Assembly: GCA_900128565.1 (NCBI GenBank) | Contig: LT636047.1 | Location: 1-19,764, forward strand | From: Stramenopiles sp. TOSAG23-6 | Lineage: Eukaryota; Sar | Direction of reading: 5' to 3' | DNA length: 19,764 nucleotides | In this document: positions 7,440 to 15,509 of the stretch, piece by piece | Layout of the letters: the number at the start of each line of letters is the position of its first letter | Numbering within the stretch: the stretch's first letter is position 1 | Position numbers and translations under genes: made by a program | The notes under the pieces: generated by a model | Seen by the model: only the letters and a program-made list of their open reading frames with translations | Databases searched by the model: none | Told to the model about the DNA's origin: nothing

Positions 7440-10400
7440 ATGGACGCGTTACTTTTAGCTGAGAAAGAAGCGCAGAAGCTAAAAGATGCAGCAATTGACT
7501 TGACAATGACGAACGATATGCTAAAGGTATTCAGACAAGAAGTAGAACGACGTGTAGATAAACAACACTTAAAGGACAAAATGTTGGCATTTCGTCGCAT
7601 AAAGCGTTTTGAGCAAGAGTCTGCGGTAAAAGTTTTTACTGGATATCAACAGTTATGGGTTGTCACTCGAAGCCACCAACTCTGGGTAAATGGACGTGGT
7701 GATGTTGGTCAACTTGGTTTCGGAAAGATTGATGAAGTCAGCAACCCAAAACGACTTGCATTTGTAATTTGGTCTAAAGATAAATCACCAGCAGAAATTG
7801 GCGTTTCAATGGTTGCTGTCGGCATGAAGCATACAATTGTTTTAACTAACCTTGGGGACGTATTTACTTTTGGCGATAATCACAAAGGACAATTAGGTTT
7901 CCCTGGTAGCGTAGGTACAGTACAGTATGTTCCAATGCCACTGCGAATCCCCAATATACCTAGTAAAATCAAGGGTTTCCCAAGTGAAAAACCAACTGTG
8001 TTACAAATTGCGGCAGGCTTGGCGCATTCAATGATACTCACTTCAAGTGGTTGTGTATTTTCTTTTGGTAGTGGAAGTCGAGGACAGCTTGGACATAAAG
8101 GATTAAACGATGAAAATTCACCACGTATAATATCTACCTTACATGATACACATGACGCACACATCGCAGAAATATGCTGCGGTAACTTCTTTTCTGTTGC
8201 TCGATCTCGTGAAGGTGATGTTTGGACTTGGGGTCAATCTGTATGTACAGGCCGAGGAAATCCTTTAGGGCTAGGAAATCCAGAGGAAAAAGTTGACTAT
8301 AAAAATCCTGAGATCCAATTAACTTCATCGAGGCCAAACATTTTGCGTTTCTTTGATACTAAAGAGGTTACTGCTATCTGTGCAGGAGAACGACATTCTT
8401 TATTTTGCCTTTCAAATGGCGAGGTCTATGCTACAGGTGACAATGAATCGGGTCAATTAGGACTTGGTCATACATCACCAGTTCATACTCCATGTATGGT
8501 AGTAGGATTACCTCGGTGCGGTATTCGAAAAGTTGCAGCCGGTTCTAGGCATTCCGCCATTTTAGATAATGATTTGAGACTTTGGTGTTTTGGGGCTACA
8601 GATCATAACAGATTAGGGTTCAATGCACCGTCTGCAGGATTCTTACAAACTACACCTAAAGTTGTTCAAAATATATTAGCAAAGCTAAAAGATATGGATT
8701 TAGGCACGAATTTAATAGATAATCTTACAATAATTCCAACAGGTATTGAACAACGCTTGAATAGACACATTAAGAGTATAAATAAACTATGGAAGCAACC
8801 AAAATATGAAATATCTCCAGTAGGAGCAGTTCCATTGGTACGAAATCTTTTTATTCAAATTCGTGAAAAACTAAAACAATTGCAAATGAAAAATTTAAAG
8901 GTTCAATTTCGCCGAGATTTTCAGGAAGCAGATTATGATGGTAGTGGCGAGATTGATGCACTCGAAGTTCAACAGGCAGTTCGGTCAGCTGGAATGTTCA
9001 TTTCAGTCATGCAAGCTGAAAAAATAATTGGAGATATAGATATTAATGGTGATAATGTTATCGATGAGAGTGAATATATTTCTTATATGATAGAGAAAAC
9101 ACTAGGCGGGCGTAAAATTGGTAATCCATTGATTCGTTTTTTTCATAGAATATTTAATAGAGTAAAGAAAGAAAACCCCATAAAATATCTTCCAATGAAA
9201 ATGTTTGAAAAAGTATGGAATGAAGAATGTATGAAATACAATGCTTCTCTTCATGATGATACCTATAGTAAATGGTTTGATTCGATTCCCACTACTAGCA
9301 AGATCGTGACAGATACCGAGACTGGAGTTAAACGAAAGCGGAAAAAAGACAAATTTGCATTTTTAGATGTTTCGTTTCAAATATCAACTGGTACTTTAGA
9401 CTTTTACGGAACTGAAATAACTCTAGATTTGATTAAATGTCTCCGAAATACGCTGACAACTGTTCCAATTGTCAAGGAACTTGTGTTTAGTAGGAATGAA
9501 TTATCATTCCCTATAGTTACTGAACTTGTAGAATTACTAAAATTTATCAAAAAGACTCAAAAAAATAAGGCTGGGCTTTGCTCGAAATGTGGCACATATC
9601 TTGAAGTGGAGGAGGTTGTTCTTGATACGACTCCCTGCTATAAATGTGGTACAAAAGTTGCAACTCCAATATATGTACTGAATAAGCTGACTTTTCCACG
9701 AGGTCTTGAGCGAGAACTAATATTTATCAAAGCAAAGGCGGATATTCTAAATTCATTCAGACATGCAATTGATGATAAATTCAATGGTTGTCCTGATGTA
9801 GAACCAATTACACTTGGTGCTTTTCGAGATATGTTTAAAGAACATATCATGGAGTATAGAGAAGGAAGATTTTTTGGTGATTGGGAAGATAGACGGAAGA
9901 GCATTGTCTTGATGCTATACAATAGAAGGGCAAAAAAGGATTGGATGCCGTTTTTTGATAAAGAAGGTATAAAATATCATTCAATTATTGTTACAACTGC
10001 GTGTACTAAGTTTCTGAAGCAAAATACAGAGGATATTGTGGCTGATATCTCACAATGGTTTCATGGTGATAAAAGTACATTTCGAAGTGATTCAGAAATA
10101 ATGGCTATGCGTCAGAAGCTTTTGTGTAAATCCCGTAAGACTCTTCGAGGTACCTTCCTTCCCTGGCAACTTGCAGAGGATATGAGTATTTTAGCATTTC
10201 GACAAATGGCTGCAAATATTGATACTATCACTAAGCACTATATATCGATAAATTCATTGACTGTGATTGACTCGGTTTGTTGTGGAAGATTACATACTGC
10301 AGTAATCACAAAATCAGGTGAAGTCTGGACTTGTGGACAACATCAAGGGGGTCAATTAGGATGCGGTTCCAAGTATCAGCAAATAGAAGCAGAGTATGTC

Positions 10401-11450
10401 AAAGCAAGTGATGCTGTTGAGAGATTAAAGCAAGATACATTATTGAGACTCCGAAAGTATGCACAAGGACAATGGGTAGATGGTGAGTATATTGCACCCG
10501 ATACAAGTGAAGCTGCGAGACTTCAATTCTTCACAGATCGAATTGCAGCAGTTATTGAAGAAGAGGAAGCGGTAAATAGTTTAAATGATTCGACAAGCCC
10601 ACGCGCACAGAAAGCTGCAAAGCGACGTATTAAACAGTTGAGACAAGCTGAGCGAAAAAGAGAAGCAGCGGCACAAAAGGCAATGAGTGATGCACTTGTT
10701 CATGCACGAGATGCAAAAGAAAAAGATTTAAATAAAATAACAAAGGAGGAAGAAGAGGAGGAAGAAGAAATGGACAGTACAGATATAGCACTTGCTGCTC
10801 GTCGAGGAGCAAAAGTAAAGGTTCAAAAGAAAAAAAAGAGACGAAAGAGTAAATCAAAGTCTGTAAAATTAAGTCGTAAACGAAGAGAAATAAATGAAGC
10901 ACTTGTATATGGAAACCAACCAACAATGAATTCCAAAATGGATAATGGTGATAATAACGGTGGTGATGATAGGAATGATAATAATGGTGGTGGTGATAGA
11001 AATAATAATAATGGTGGTGATGATAGAAATAATAATAATAATAATGTTGATGATGATGGAAATAATAATAATGGTAATGACAATGCGGATAGATTAAATA
11101 ATGATATAAAATCATTGCATCTTGAAATTGTACCAGAAGAACCTGAAAAAGTAATAACAGATAGCGCGCCTTTTTTAAAACAGCAAGAACAAGAAAAACA
11201 ACAAGATGAGTCATTGGATATTATTGCGTCACATCCATATCTTGTTGCTGGATCGGCGGTGATTGTTGACTATGATGGTACTCTTTATGAAGCCCAAATA
11301 ATCGAAGTTAATACAGGAGTAAAAGCAAACAATGGTTTTGTTGATGTTGCGTATATAGAAAATGGGCAACATACTTCAACCGAACGAATTCCATTAGAAC
11401 ATGCACCAGCGAGAATAATGTCTACACAGATTCAACAAGACGTACCGTAG
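7440..11450 (+). CDS. large RCC1-repeat protein with EF-hand pair, zinc ribbon and C-terminal Tudor-like segment
   Basis: 1336 residues, ATG at 7440, TAG at 11448. Residues 63-405 contain six RCC1 blades, seen as the recurring A/C-G-x-x-H-S then G-x-V-x-x-x-G-x-x-x-x-G-Q-L-G pattern (blade cores near 80, 139, 204, 259, 327 and 379). A seventh blade lies at 944-978, so the propeller appears split 6+1. Between them are two EF-hand loops with canonical ligands (498-509, DYDGSGEIDALE; 534-545, DINGDNVIDESE), an LRR-like stretch at about 655-705, and a zinc-ribbon pattern C714-x2-C717-x15-C733-x2-C736. Residues 980-1160 are charged with a polyglutamate run and a basic KKKKRRKSKSK nuclear-localisation-like cluster. 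Residues 1169-1220 are Asn/Asp/Gly repeats. Residues 1265-1325 resemble a Tudor/agenet barrel (VIVDYDGTLYEAQIIEV). Calcium-responsive nuclear scaffolding is plausible; enzymatic or exchange-factor activity is not shown. Confidence 0.9.
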   Translation: MDALLLAEKEAQKLKDAAIDLTMTNDMLKVFRQEVERRVDKQHLKDKMLAFRRIKRFEQESAVKVFTGYQQLWVVTRSHQLWVNGRGDVGQLGFGKIDEVSNPKRLAFVIWSKDKSPAEIGVSMVAVGMKHTIVLTNLGDVFTFGDNHKGQLGFPGSVGTVQYVPMPLRIPNIPSKIKGFPSEKPTVLQIAAGLAHSMILTSSGCVFSFGSGSRGQLGHKGLNDENSPRIISTLHDTHDAHIAEICCGNFFSVARSREGDVWTWGQSVCTGRGNPLGLGNPEEKVDYKNPEIQLTSSRPNILRFFDTKEVTAICAGERHSLFCLSNGEVYATGDNESGQLGLGHTSPVHTPCMVVGLPRCGIRKVAAGSRHSAILDNDLRLWCFGATDHNRLGFNAPSAGFLQTTPKVVQNILAKLKDMDLGTNLIDNLTIIPTGIEQRLNRHIKSINKLWKQPKYEISPVGAVPLVRNLFIQIREKLKQLQMKNLKVQFRRDFQEADYDGSGEIDALEVQQAVRSAGMFISVMQAEKIIGDIDINGDNVIDESEYISYMIEKTLGGRKIGNPLIRFFHRIFNRVKKENPIKYLPMKMFEKVWNEECMKYNASLHDDTYSKWFDSIPTTSKIVTDTETGVKRKRKKDKFAFLDVSFQISTGTLDFYGTEITLDLIKCLRNTLTTVPIVKELVFSRNELSFPIVTELVELLKFIKKTQKNKAGLCSKCGTYLEVEEVVLDTTPCYKCGTKVATPIYVLNKLTFPRGLERELIFIKAKADILNSFRHAIDDKFNGCPDVEPITLGAFRDMFKEHIMEYREGRFFGDWEDRRKSIVLMLYNRRAKKDWMPFFDKEGIKYHSIIVTTACTKFLKQNTEDIVADISQWFHGDKSTFRSDSEIMAMRQKLLCKSRKTLRGTFLPWQLAEDMSILAFRQMAANIDTITKHYISINSLTVIDSVCCGRLHTAVITKSGEVWTCGQHQGGQLGCGSKYQQIEAEYVKASDAVERLKQDTLLRLRKYAQGQWVDGEYIAPDTSEAARLQFFTDRIAAVIEEEEAVNSLNDSTSPRAQKAAKRRIKQLRQAERKREAAAQKAMSDALVHARDAKEKDLNKITKEEEEEEEEMDSTDIALAARRGAKVKVQKKKKRRKSKSKSVKLSRKRREINEALVYGNQPTMNSKMDNGDNNGGDDRNDNNGGGDRNNNNGGDDRNNNNNNVDDDGNNNNGNDNADRLNNDIKSLHLEIVPEEPEKVITDSAPFLKQQEQEKQQDESLDIIASHPYLVAGSAVIVDYDGTLYEAQIIEVNTGVKANNGFVDVAYIENGQHTSTERIPLEHAPARIMSTQIQQDVP
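10944..11099 (+). repeat. trinucleotide-rich tract encoding Asn/Asp/Gly runs
   Basis: Imperfect AAT/GAT/GGT trinucleotide repeats with a recurring unit of about 36-40 bp (GGTGGTGATGATAGAAATAA type) encode DRNNNNGGD-like repeats. They are in frame within the RCC1 gene. The opposite strand is open for about 190 codons only because of this composition. Confidence 0.85.
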
Positions 11451-11768
11451 AATTTAAATTAAATAAAGCATTTTTTTGACGTAAATGAATTCATCATATA
11501 GTAATATATATGTTGTAGGCTATGCTGTATTATATGTGATATCTACAACGTAGTACATACAGTAGCTAGTAGCTACCTACACGAGATAGTAGGGTATCGA
11601 TCGCGATCAATCAGTACCGGCGATTTTTGTCAATTTTTGACTGCCGCTGACTCGAATGCACGAAGACGAGCAGAGGTACTTCTCCAGTGGTACCCACGTA
11701 TGTACCAGAATCTACAGTAGGCAATTACATTTTACTGTTGTACAACAGACTTTACACTAGCTGACAAT
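11451..11768 (+). promoter_or_regulatory. upstream region of the MSS51-like gene
   Basis: This 318-bp spacer holds an AATAAA at 11462-11467 just after the RCC1 stop, then CTACAACGTAGTAC at 11543-11556, GGGTATCGATCG from 11592 overlapping the 10-bp palindrome GATCGCGATC (11599-11608), TACCGG at 11615-11620, and CTACAGTAG at 11712-11720. Several pieces match motifs upstream of other genes in the window. No further gene is visible. Confidence 0.45.
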
Positions 11769-12461
11769 ATGCCTACTGATGAAAGCTTGTTGAATTGCTC
11801 ATCAATGCCTTGTACATTATTTGCCAGTCTATCCCGCCTTCAAATTTGGGAAAAACTTTCGGACCCGAATGAAGAGTTGACAATTCTTTTACTAGGCGCA
11901 GGTTTCAAAGAAGGTGCAAACGCGGACTCAACTGCTAAGATATTTGAACCATTTTTTGAGTTAGTCATGGAGAAAACATCTCATCGGCGTATTAGTTTAG
12001 TTTTAGTTGGTACAGAGTGTAGTGGTTTGATGAAACCAGCAGTATCTGAAGTATGGTATAAACAATTACGTCTTCATATTATCCATCAGTACGGTTTGTA
12101 CCACAACATTCAACCTAGTTTAACTGCATTTTTAGCCACTGCAAATAAAGGTACCCATGTTGATCTTGCATGCTGTTTCAATGCTGGCGTATGGGGATAT
12201 GAATCATGGGAAAAAACTTTCCAAATGTTGCGTTGTAAATATAGATGTCCTATACTTGTCACTTCATATAACAAATTAGAGTCGGAGTCTGATTATGACG
12301 CTATTGAAGCAATGAACGCTTCAAATGATATTGGAAATATAGAAAGATTTTGTTGGCATTGGGAAAATGAGCTAAACCCATCTCGTTCTCTGTCACAAAT
12401 TGATAGTTTACACAAAGGAGAAAAGCTCGCAGATAACGCATACTGGCAGTGTATATTTTAG
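11769..12461 (+). CDS. MSS51 C-terminal-domain-like protein (no MYND finger)
   Basis: 230 residues, ATG at 11769, TAG at 12459. Residues about 35-215 match the C-terminal domain of the mitochondrial splicing suppressor 51/zinc-finger MYND family. Visible marks are LTILLLGAG near 38-46, ISLVLVGTE at about 75-83, VDLACCFNAGVWGYESWEKT at about 131-150, a PILVTSYNKLES strand, and the WHWENELNPSRSL motif (family form: E-N-P-x-R-S). The fold resembles a Rossmann-type or methyltransferase-like domain of unproven activity. The N-terminal MYND zinc finger found in many relatives is absent, and there is no clear mitochondrial presequence. In yeast Mss51 regulates COX1 translation, but most stand-alone C-domain proteins in protists are uncharacterised, so a COX1 role should not be assumed. 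Confidence 0.8.
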   Translation: MPTDESLLNCSSMPCTLFASLSRLQIWEKLSDPNEELTILLLGAGFKEGANADSTAKIFEPFFELVMEKTSHRRISLVLVGTECSGLMKPAVSEVWYKQLRLHIIHQYGLYHNIQPSLTAFLATANKGTHVDLACCFNAGVWGYESWEKTFQMLRCKYRCPILVTSYNKLESESDYDAIEAMNASNDIGNIERFCWHWENELNPSRSLSQIDSLHKGEKLADNAYWQCIF

Positions 12462-12692
12462 TCAAAAATTATTACAAATTGTAGATATAGATTACCAAAA
12501 ATAAAATTAAAATTTTCCATGAAAAGCAGTAGTATTTGGTGTGGGCACTTTCACAATATGAATGATTCAAGTGAACATTACAATAAGAGTAATGAATTAT
12601 TTTAACACATATTGAAAAGATTAGCTGTCATAGAGTGTTTTCAGGATAATCAAAATAAAAGAAATAATCAAGATGTACATGACAACAATTTA

Positions 12693-13826
12693 TTAAAAAA
12701 ATATATACCAATTAATGTAATACAAAATTTTTCCCTTTTTTTTTTTGTCTGTATCTTTCAGCATACAGTTTACGACACATTCATTTGTTGAATCACTGTT
12801 GATCAAGTTCTTCCTGTATTGTCTAAAAATATTTAAAAAAACATCAAGTTTGTCCAAAACTGCTTTTAGAGTGTATCCAACATTGTTTATTGAAGTAATC
12901 CAGGGAGTCTCAACACATTGATTACATTTATACACAATAGATGGTTGATTTGTTTTGTCACCAGTGGAACCATATTCTCCATCTAAAATCATTGATTTGA
13001 CCTGTATTCCTATCTTTGACATGAATGAGTCGGAGAAAGGACAGTTAACCTGTTGAAATATGTTTTTTGGGAGATACTTTTCACCAGAAGATGATATTCG
13101 AATTGATGATGAAGTAGTATTCTTCATAATTTTTGTATAATTATAATTAGTAAAATTCAAAACTAACACAATGTGGAAAGCTTTTTCATTTTCATTAAGT
13201 CGGAGAGATTTTACATCTAACACATTACTTTGAACAACATTGTTTAACAGTTCATTATCTCCTTTGTAAACCATGTTTTTTGCAGAGCTACTTGTATAAG
13301 CATCACCAAGAGGTAATTCTTTATTCTTTTCTAACCAATCTGCAGTTTCATTATTAAATTCTGTTCTATTTTCTGCCATAGATTTATTAAACCCATTTTC
13401 TTTCAAATATTCCAGAGTTGAGGCTTTTTTTCCTGATAAATCAATATCTTTACCCTTATATACTTTAAAGGTATCATTTGTTAGATCAATGGTACCAAAT
13501 TTAGTGGTAGTTTTTCTAGTAGGTGTGAGTGGTTTATAGGTGGATCAGAGTGCTTGTCTCAAATTTGTGGAGTAAATGCTTGAACTGTGGTTGTTGTTGG
13601 GTTAGGGTTGTTTCCAAATGGTTTTTTTGTTGTTTTAATTTTGTAACATTTATTTCTAGTTGGTGAATCTTATGATTAAGATTATCATTTTGTAATTTGC
13701 TTCAATGTTCAGTTGTTTCTTTTTTGCAACTATTTCCTGATATGATAGTCTTGGCTTAATACTAGCCAATTTCTTTAAGTTTTCAATTTCGGCTTCACTC
13801 CAATTAACATGTCTCTTCTTAGACAT
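12693..13826 (-). pseudogene. decayed gene: SANT/Myb-like N-terminus, coiled coil, C-terminal domain with CxxC
   Basis: Starting from an ATG at 13824-13826, the first frame gives a short Myb/SANT-like segment (HVNWSEAEIENLKKLAS, then LSYQEIVAKKK). Coding then continues in another frame as a leucine-zipper-like coil (NDNLNHKIHQLEINVTKLKQ), in a third frame as a Pro/Thr-rich linker interrupted by TGA at 13559-13561, and finally in a frame open from 13544 to the TAA at 12693-12695. That last part (about 280 residues) has a CNQC motif and ends next to a T run. The total span is a multiple of three, so the shifts could be compensating. The longest piece lacks its own ATG. I do not recognise the family; a DNA-binding protein of a mobile element is possible. 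Short introns are an alternative to frameshifts for some breaks. Confidence 0.55.
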
Positions 13827-14316
13827 AATGGGAAAAAATGAAGAAAATACAAATATTGTACTACAATATTGAATATCTTTACTCCAACCAAATGAACTTT
13901 AACTTCACCATCTTCATCTTGTCCAATTACACCTGATGCATGTGTTATATAGATTGGAAGGGTTTTTGTAGTCTCATCACCTTTCATTAAGTGTTCAATA
14001 TCATCTATTGTTCTTGGTGTCCAGACTGTTTGTGATTCAGTTTGTCTTTCGATTAGTTATGTAAGCAATTAATAATACTTACTTCTTTCTCTTTTGGTAT
14101 TCTTTTTTTCTTGCAAAATTTTTTTTTTCCATTACAATTTTTATGATTTTCATCTAAATTCCCATAGAACATTAAATGTTGAGGCCCAATACTTTCTTTT
14201 GCAGCAACATACCCAACTATCTTATTATCAGAATCATGGAATTTAATTTTGTTTGTTTTTTGGTTTTCTTGAACCCTAACATTCACAATCATTTTATTTT
14301 GTGAGGAGTTACTTTT

Positions 14317-14724
14317 ATGTCTCTTAGAAACTGGTGAATATCGACCTTCATGCTTAAAACAATTATCTTCAATCGATGAAATCAAAGAATGTTGGTCTGA
14401 ACCATTGGCAAACGACGAAATCGAATGTAACGAATTTGACAAATTCGAAAGACCTCTTTGGCGTGGATGATTACCATGCGACGAATTTTTATGTCTCTTA
14501 GAAACTGGTGAATATCAACCTTCATGCTTAAAACAATTATCTTCAATCGACGAAATCAAAGAATGTTGGTCTGAACCATTGGCAAACGACGAAATCGAAT
14601 GTAACAAATTTGACGAATTCGAAAGACCTCTTTGGCGTGGACGATTACCATGCGACGAATTTTTATGTCTCTTAGAAACTGGCGAATGTTGACCTTCATG
14701 CTCAAAACAATTGTCTTCACTCGA
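14317..14724 (-). repeat. 174-bp tandem repeat, two full copies plus a partial third
   Basis: Copies are 14317-14490, 14491-14664 and a partial 14665 to about 14724. The period equals 58 codons, and on the minus strand each full copy encodes a Ser/Asn/His-rich unit including SPVSKRHK and ISSFANGSDQHSL. Full copies differ at five sites only: 14343/14517, 14377/14551, 14432/14606, 14441/14615 and 14468/14642. Every difference is CpG in one copy and TpG or CpA in the other. One turns CGA into TGA on the coding strand in copy 2. Confidence 0.95.
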
Positions 14725-15051
14725 CCACTTTGATCAGCGCAATACTCCTTATTCTTAGTTGTGCTCAATGCAGTTATACCACTTGGAGTTGTGAGACCTT
14801 CCAGGTGTCTATCTGGGTCATCTGGCCCATAGTAATAGGGGCTCTGTCCAATGAGTTTGAATATCTTTTGGTTACTTTGCTACTTGACCTTCGTGATGAT
14901 TTATCTCTTCAATGTAACGCACTCTTTTTGTTTTTTTATAGGGAAAAGTTGAACTTGATGGGTCTGAGATTCTGTCTTCATGGGTGGCCACAAAGTTTAA
15001 TTTTTTGCTGAGGTTGGTCAGCTTGAACTCCAGTTTCATTTTTGTTGCCAA

Positions 15052-15105
15052 TTAGATTTCAATGATGAATTAGATTTCAATGATGAATTAGATTTCAATG
15101 TTGAA
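15052..15105 (-). repeat. three tandem 18-bp units
   Basis: Three head-to-tail copies of TTAGATTTCAATGATGAA (the third has one change) encode an in-frame SSLKSN-type hexapeptide repeat on the minus strand, near the end of the TGA-interrupted frame. Confidence 0.9.
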
Positions 15106-15509
15106 TTCACAGATTCAAGTGCACTTCCAATTTTATATGTGACACCATTATTACCTAACCTTTTCATGATCTCATACTGTTCAGGGAATTCTTGTTCAAG
15201 TGCATTTTGGTATTGAGAGATGATATGTTTTGGTTCACCAACTTCTGAGACTAAATCTTTGCAATCTTTTGAATCTTGTTTTGATAATGCGCTTGCAAGA
15301 CATCAATGAATAGTTAGTGGGTTCAGTGGATCACTTCTTTGGATGTGTGTTGCCATCCATGGATCTGGTACAATCTGTGCTACTAAACATCTTATGTGGA
15401 TGGAAAAATGTGGTCTCATAACAAGGAATATTCACCAGCATTTTCATTGCATCTGATAATAGAATCCTCTGATGATGTTTGTAGTTTTTGCAACAGCAGT
15501 CCCACCCAT

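Larger units (their letters stand above)
13881..15509 (-). pseudogene. decayed minus-strand gene carrying the 174-bp repeat
   Basis: From ATG at 15507-15509, one frame runs 170 codons to a TAA at 14997 and is interrupted only by TGA codons, at 15444, 15432, 15303, 15036 and 15018 (lowest coordinate). Coding character is good between them (PDPWMATHIQRSDPLNPLT; YQNALEQEFPEQYEIMKRL). It then continues in other frames after apparent single-base shifts: RISDPSSSTFPYKKTKRVRY, then GQSPYYYGPDDPDRHLEGLT, then the 58-residue repeat units, a region with KIVGYVAAKESIGPQHLMFY, and last SQTVWTPRTIDDIEHLMKGD. A GTAAGT at about 14081-14086 (minus strand) could be a 5' splice site, but I could not find an acceptor that keeps frame. 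Family unknown. Confidence 0.5.

Noticed and set aside
7880-8337. Minus-strand frames opposite the RCC1 blades
   Set aside because: They lie inside a strongly supported coding region and show no domain of their own.
10630-11214. Long minus-strand frame opposite the RCC1 gene, rich in His/Tyr/Leu
   Set aside because: It is the antisense of the Asn/Asp/Gly and Glu/Lys repeat-coding tract and is open only because of that composition.
13700-14100. Introns explaining the frame changes in the decayed block (GTAAGT near 14081-14086 on the minus strand)
   Set aside because: The donor is good, but I found no acceptor that restores frame, and all intact genes here are intronless. Frameshift decay explains more of the breaks, though one or two introns cannot be excluded.
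15444-15446. TGA as tryptophan throughout the organism
   Set aside because: The local tRNA-Trp has anticodon CCA, the RRM gene ends in TGA, and the interrupting TGA codons are confined to the CpG-poor block.
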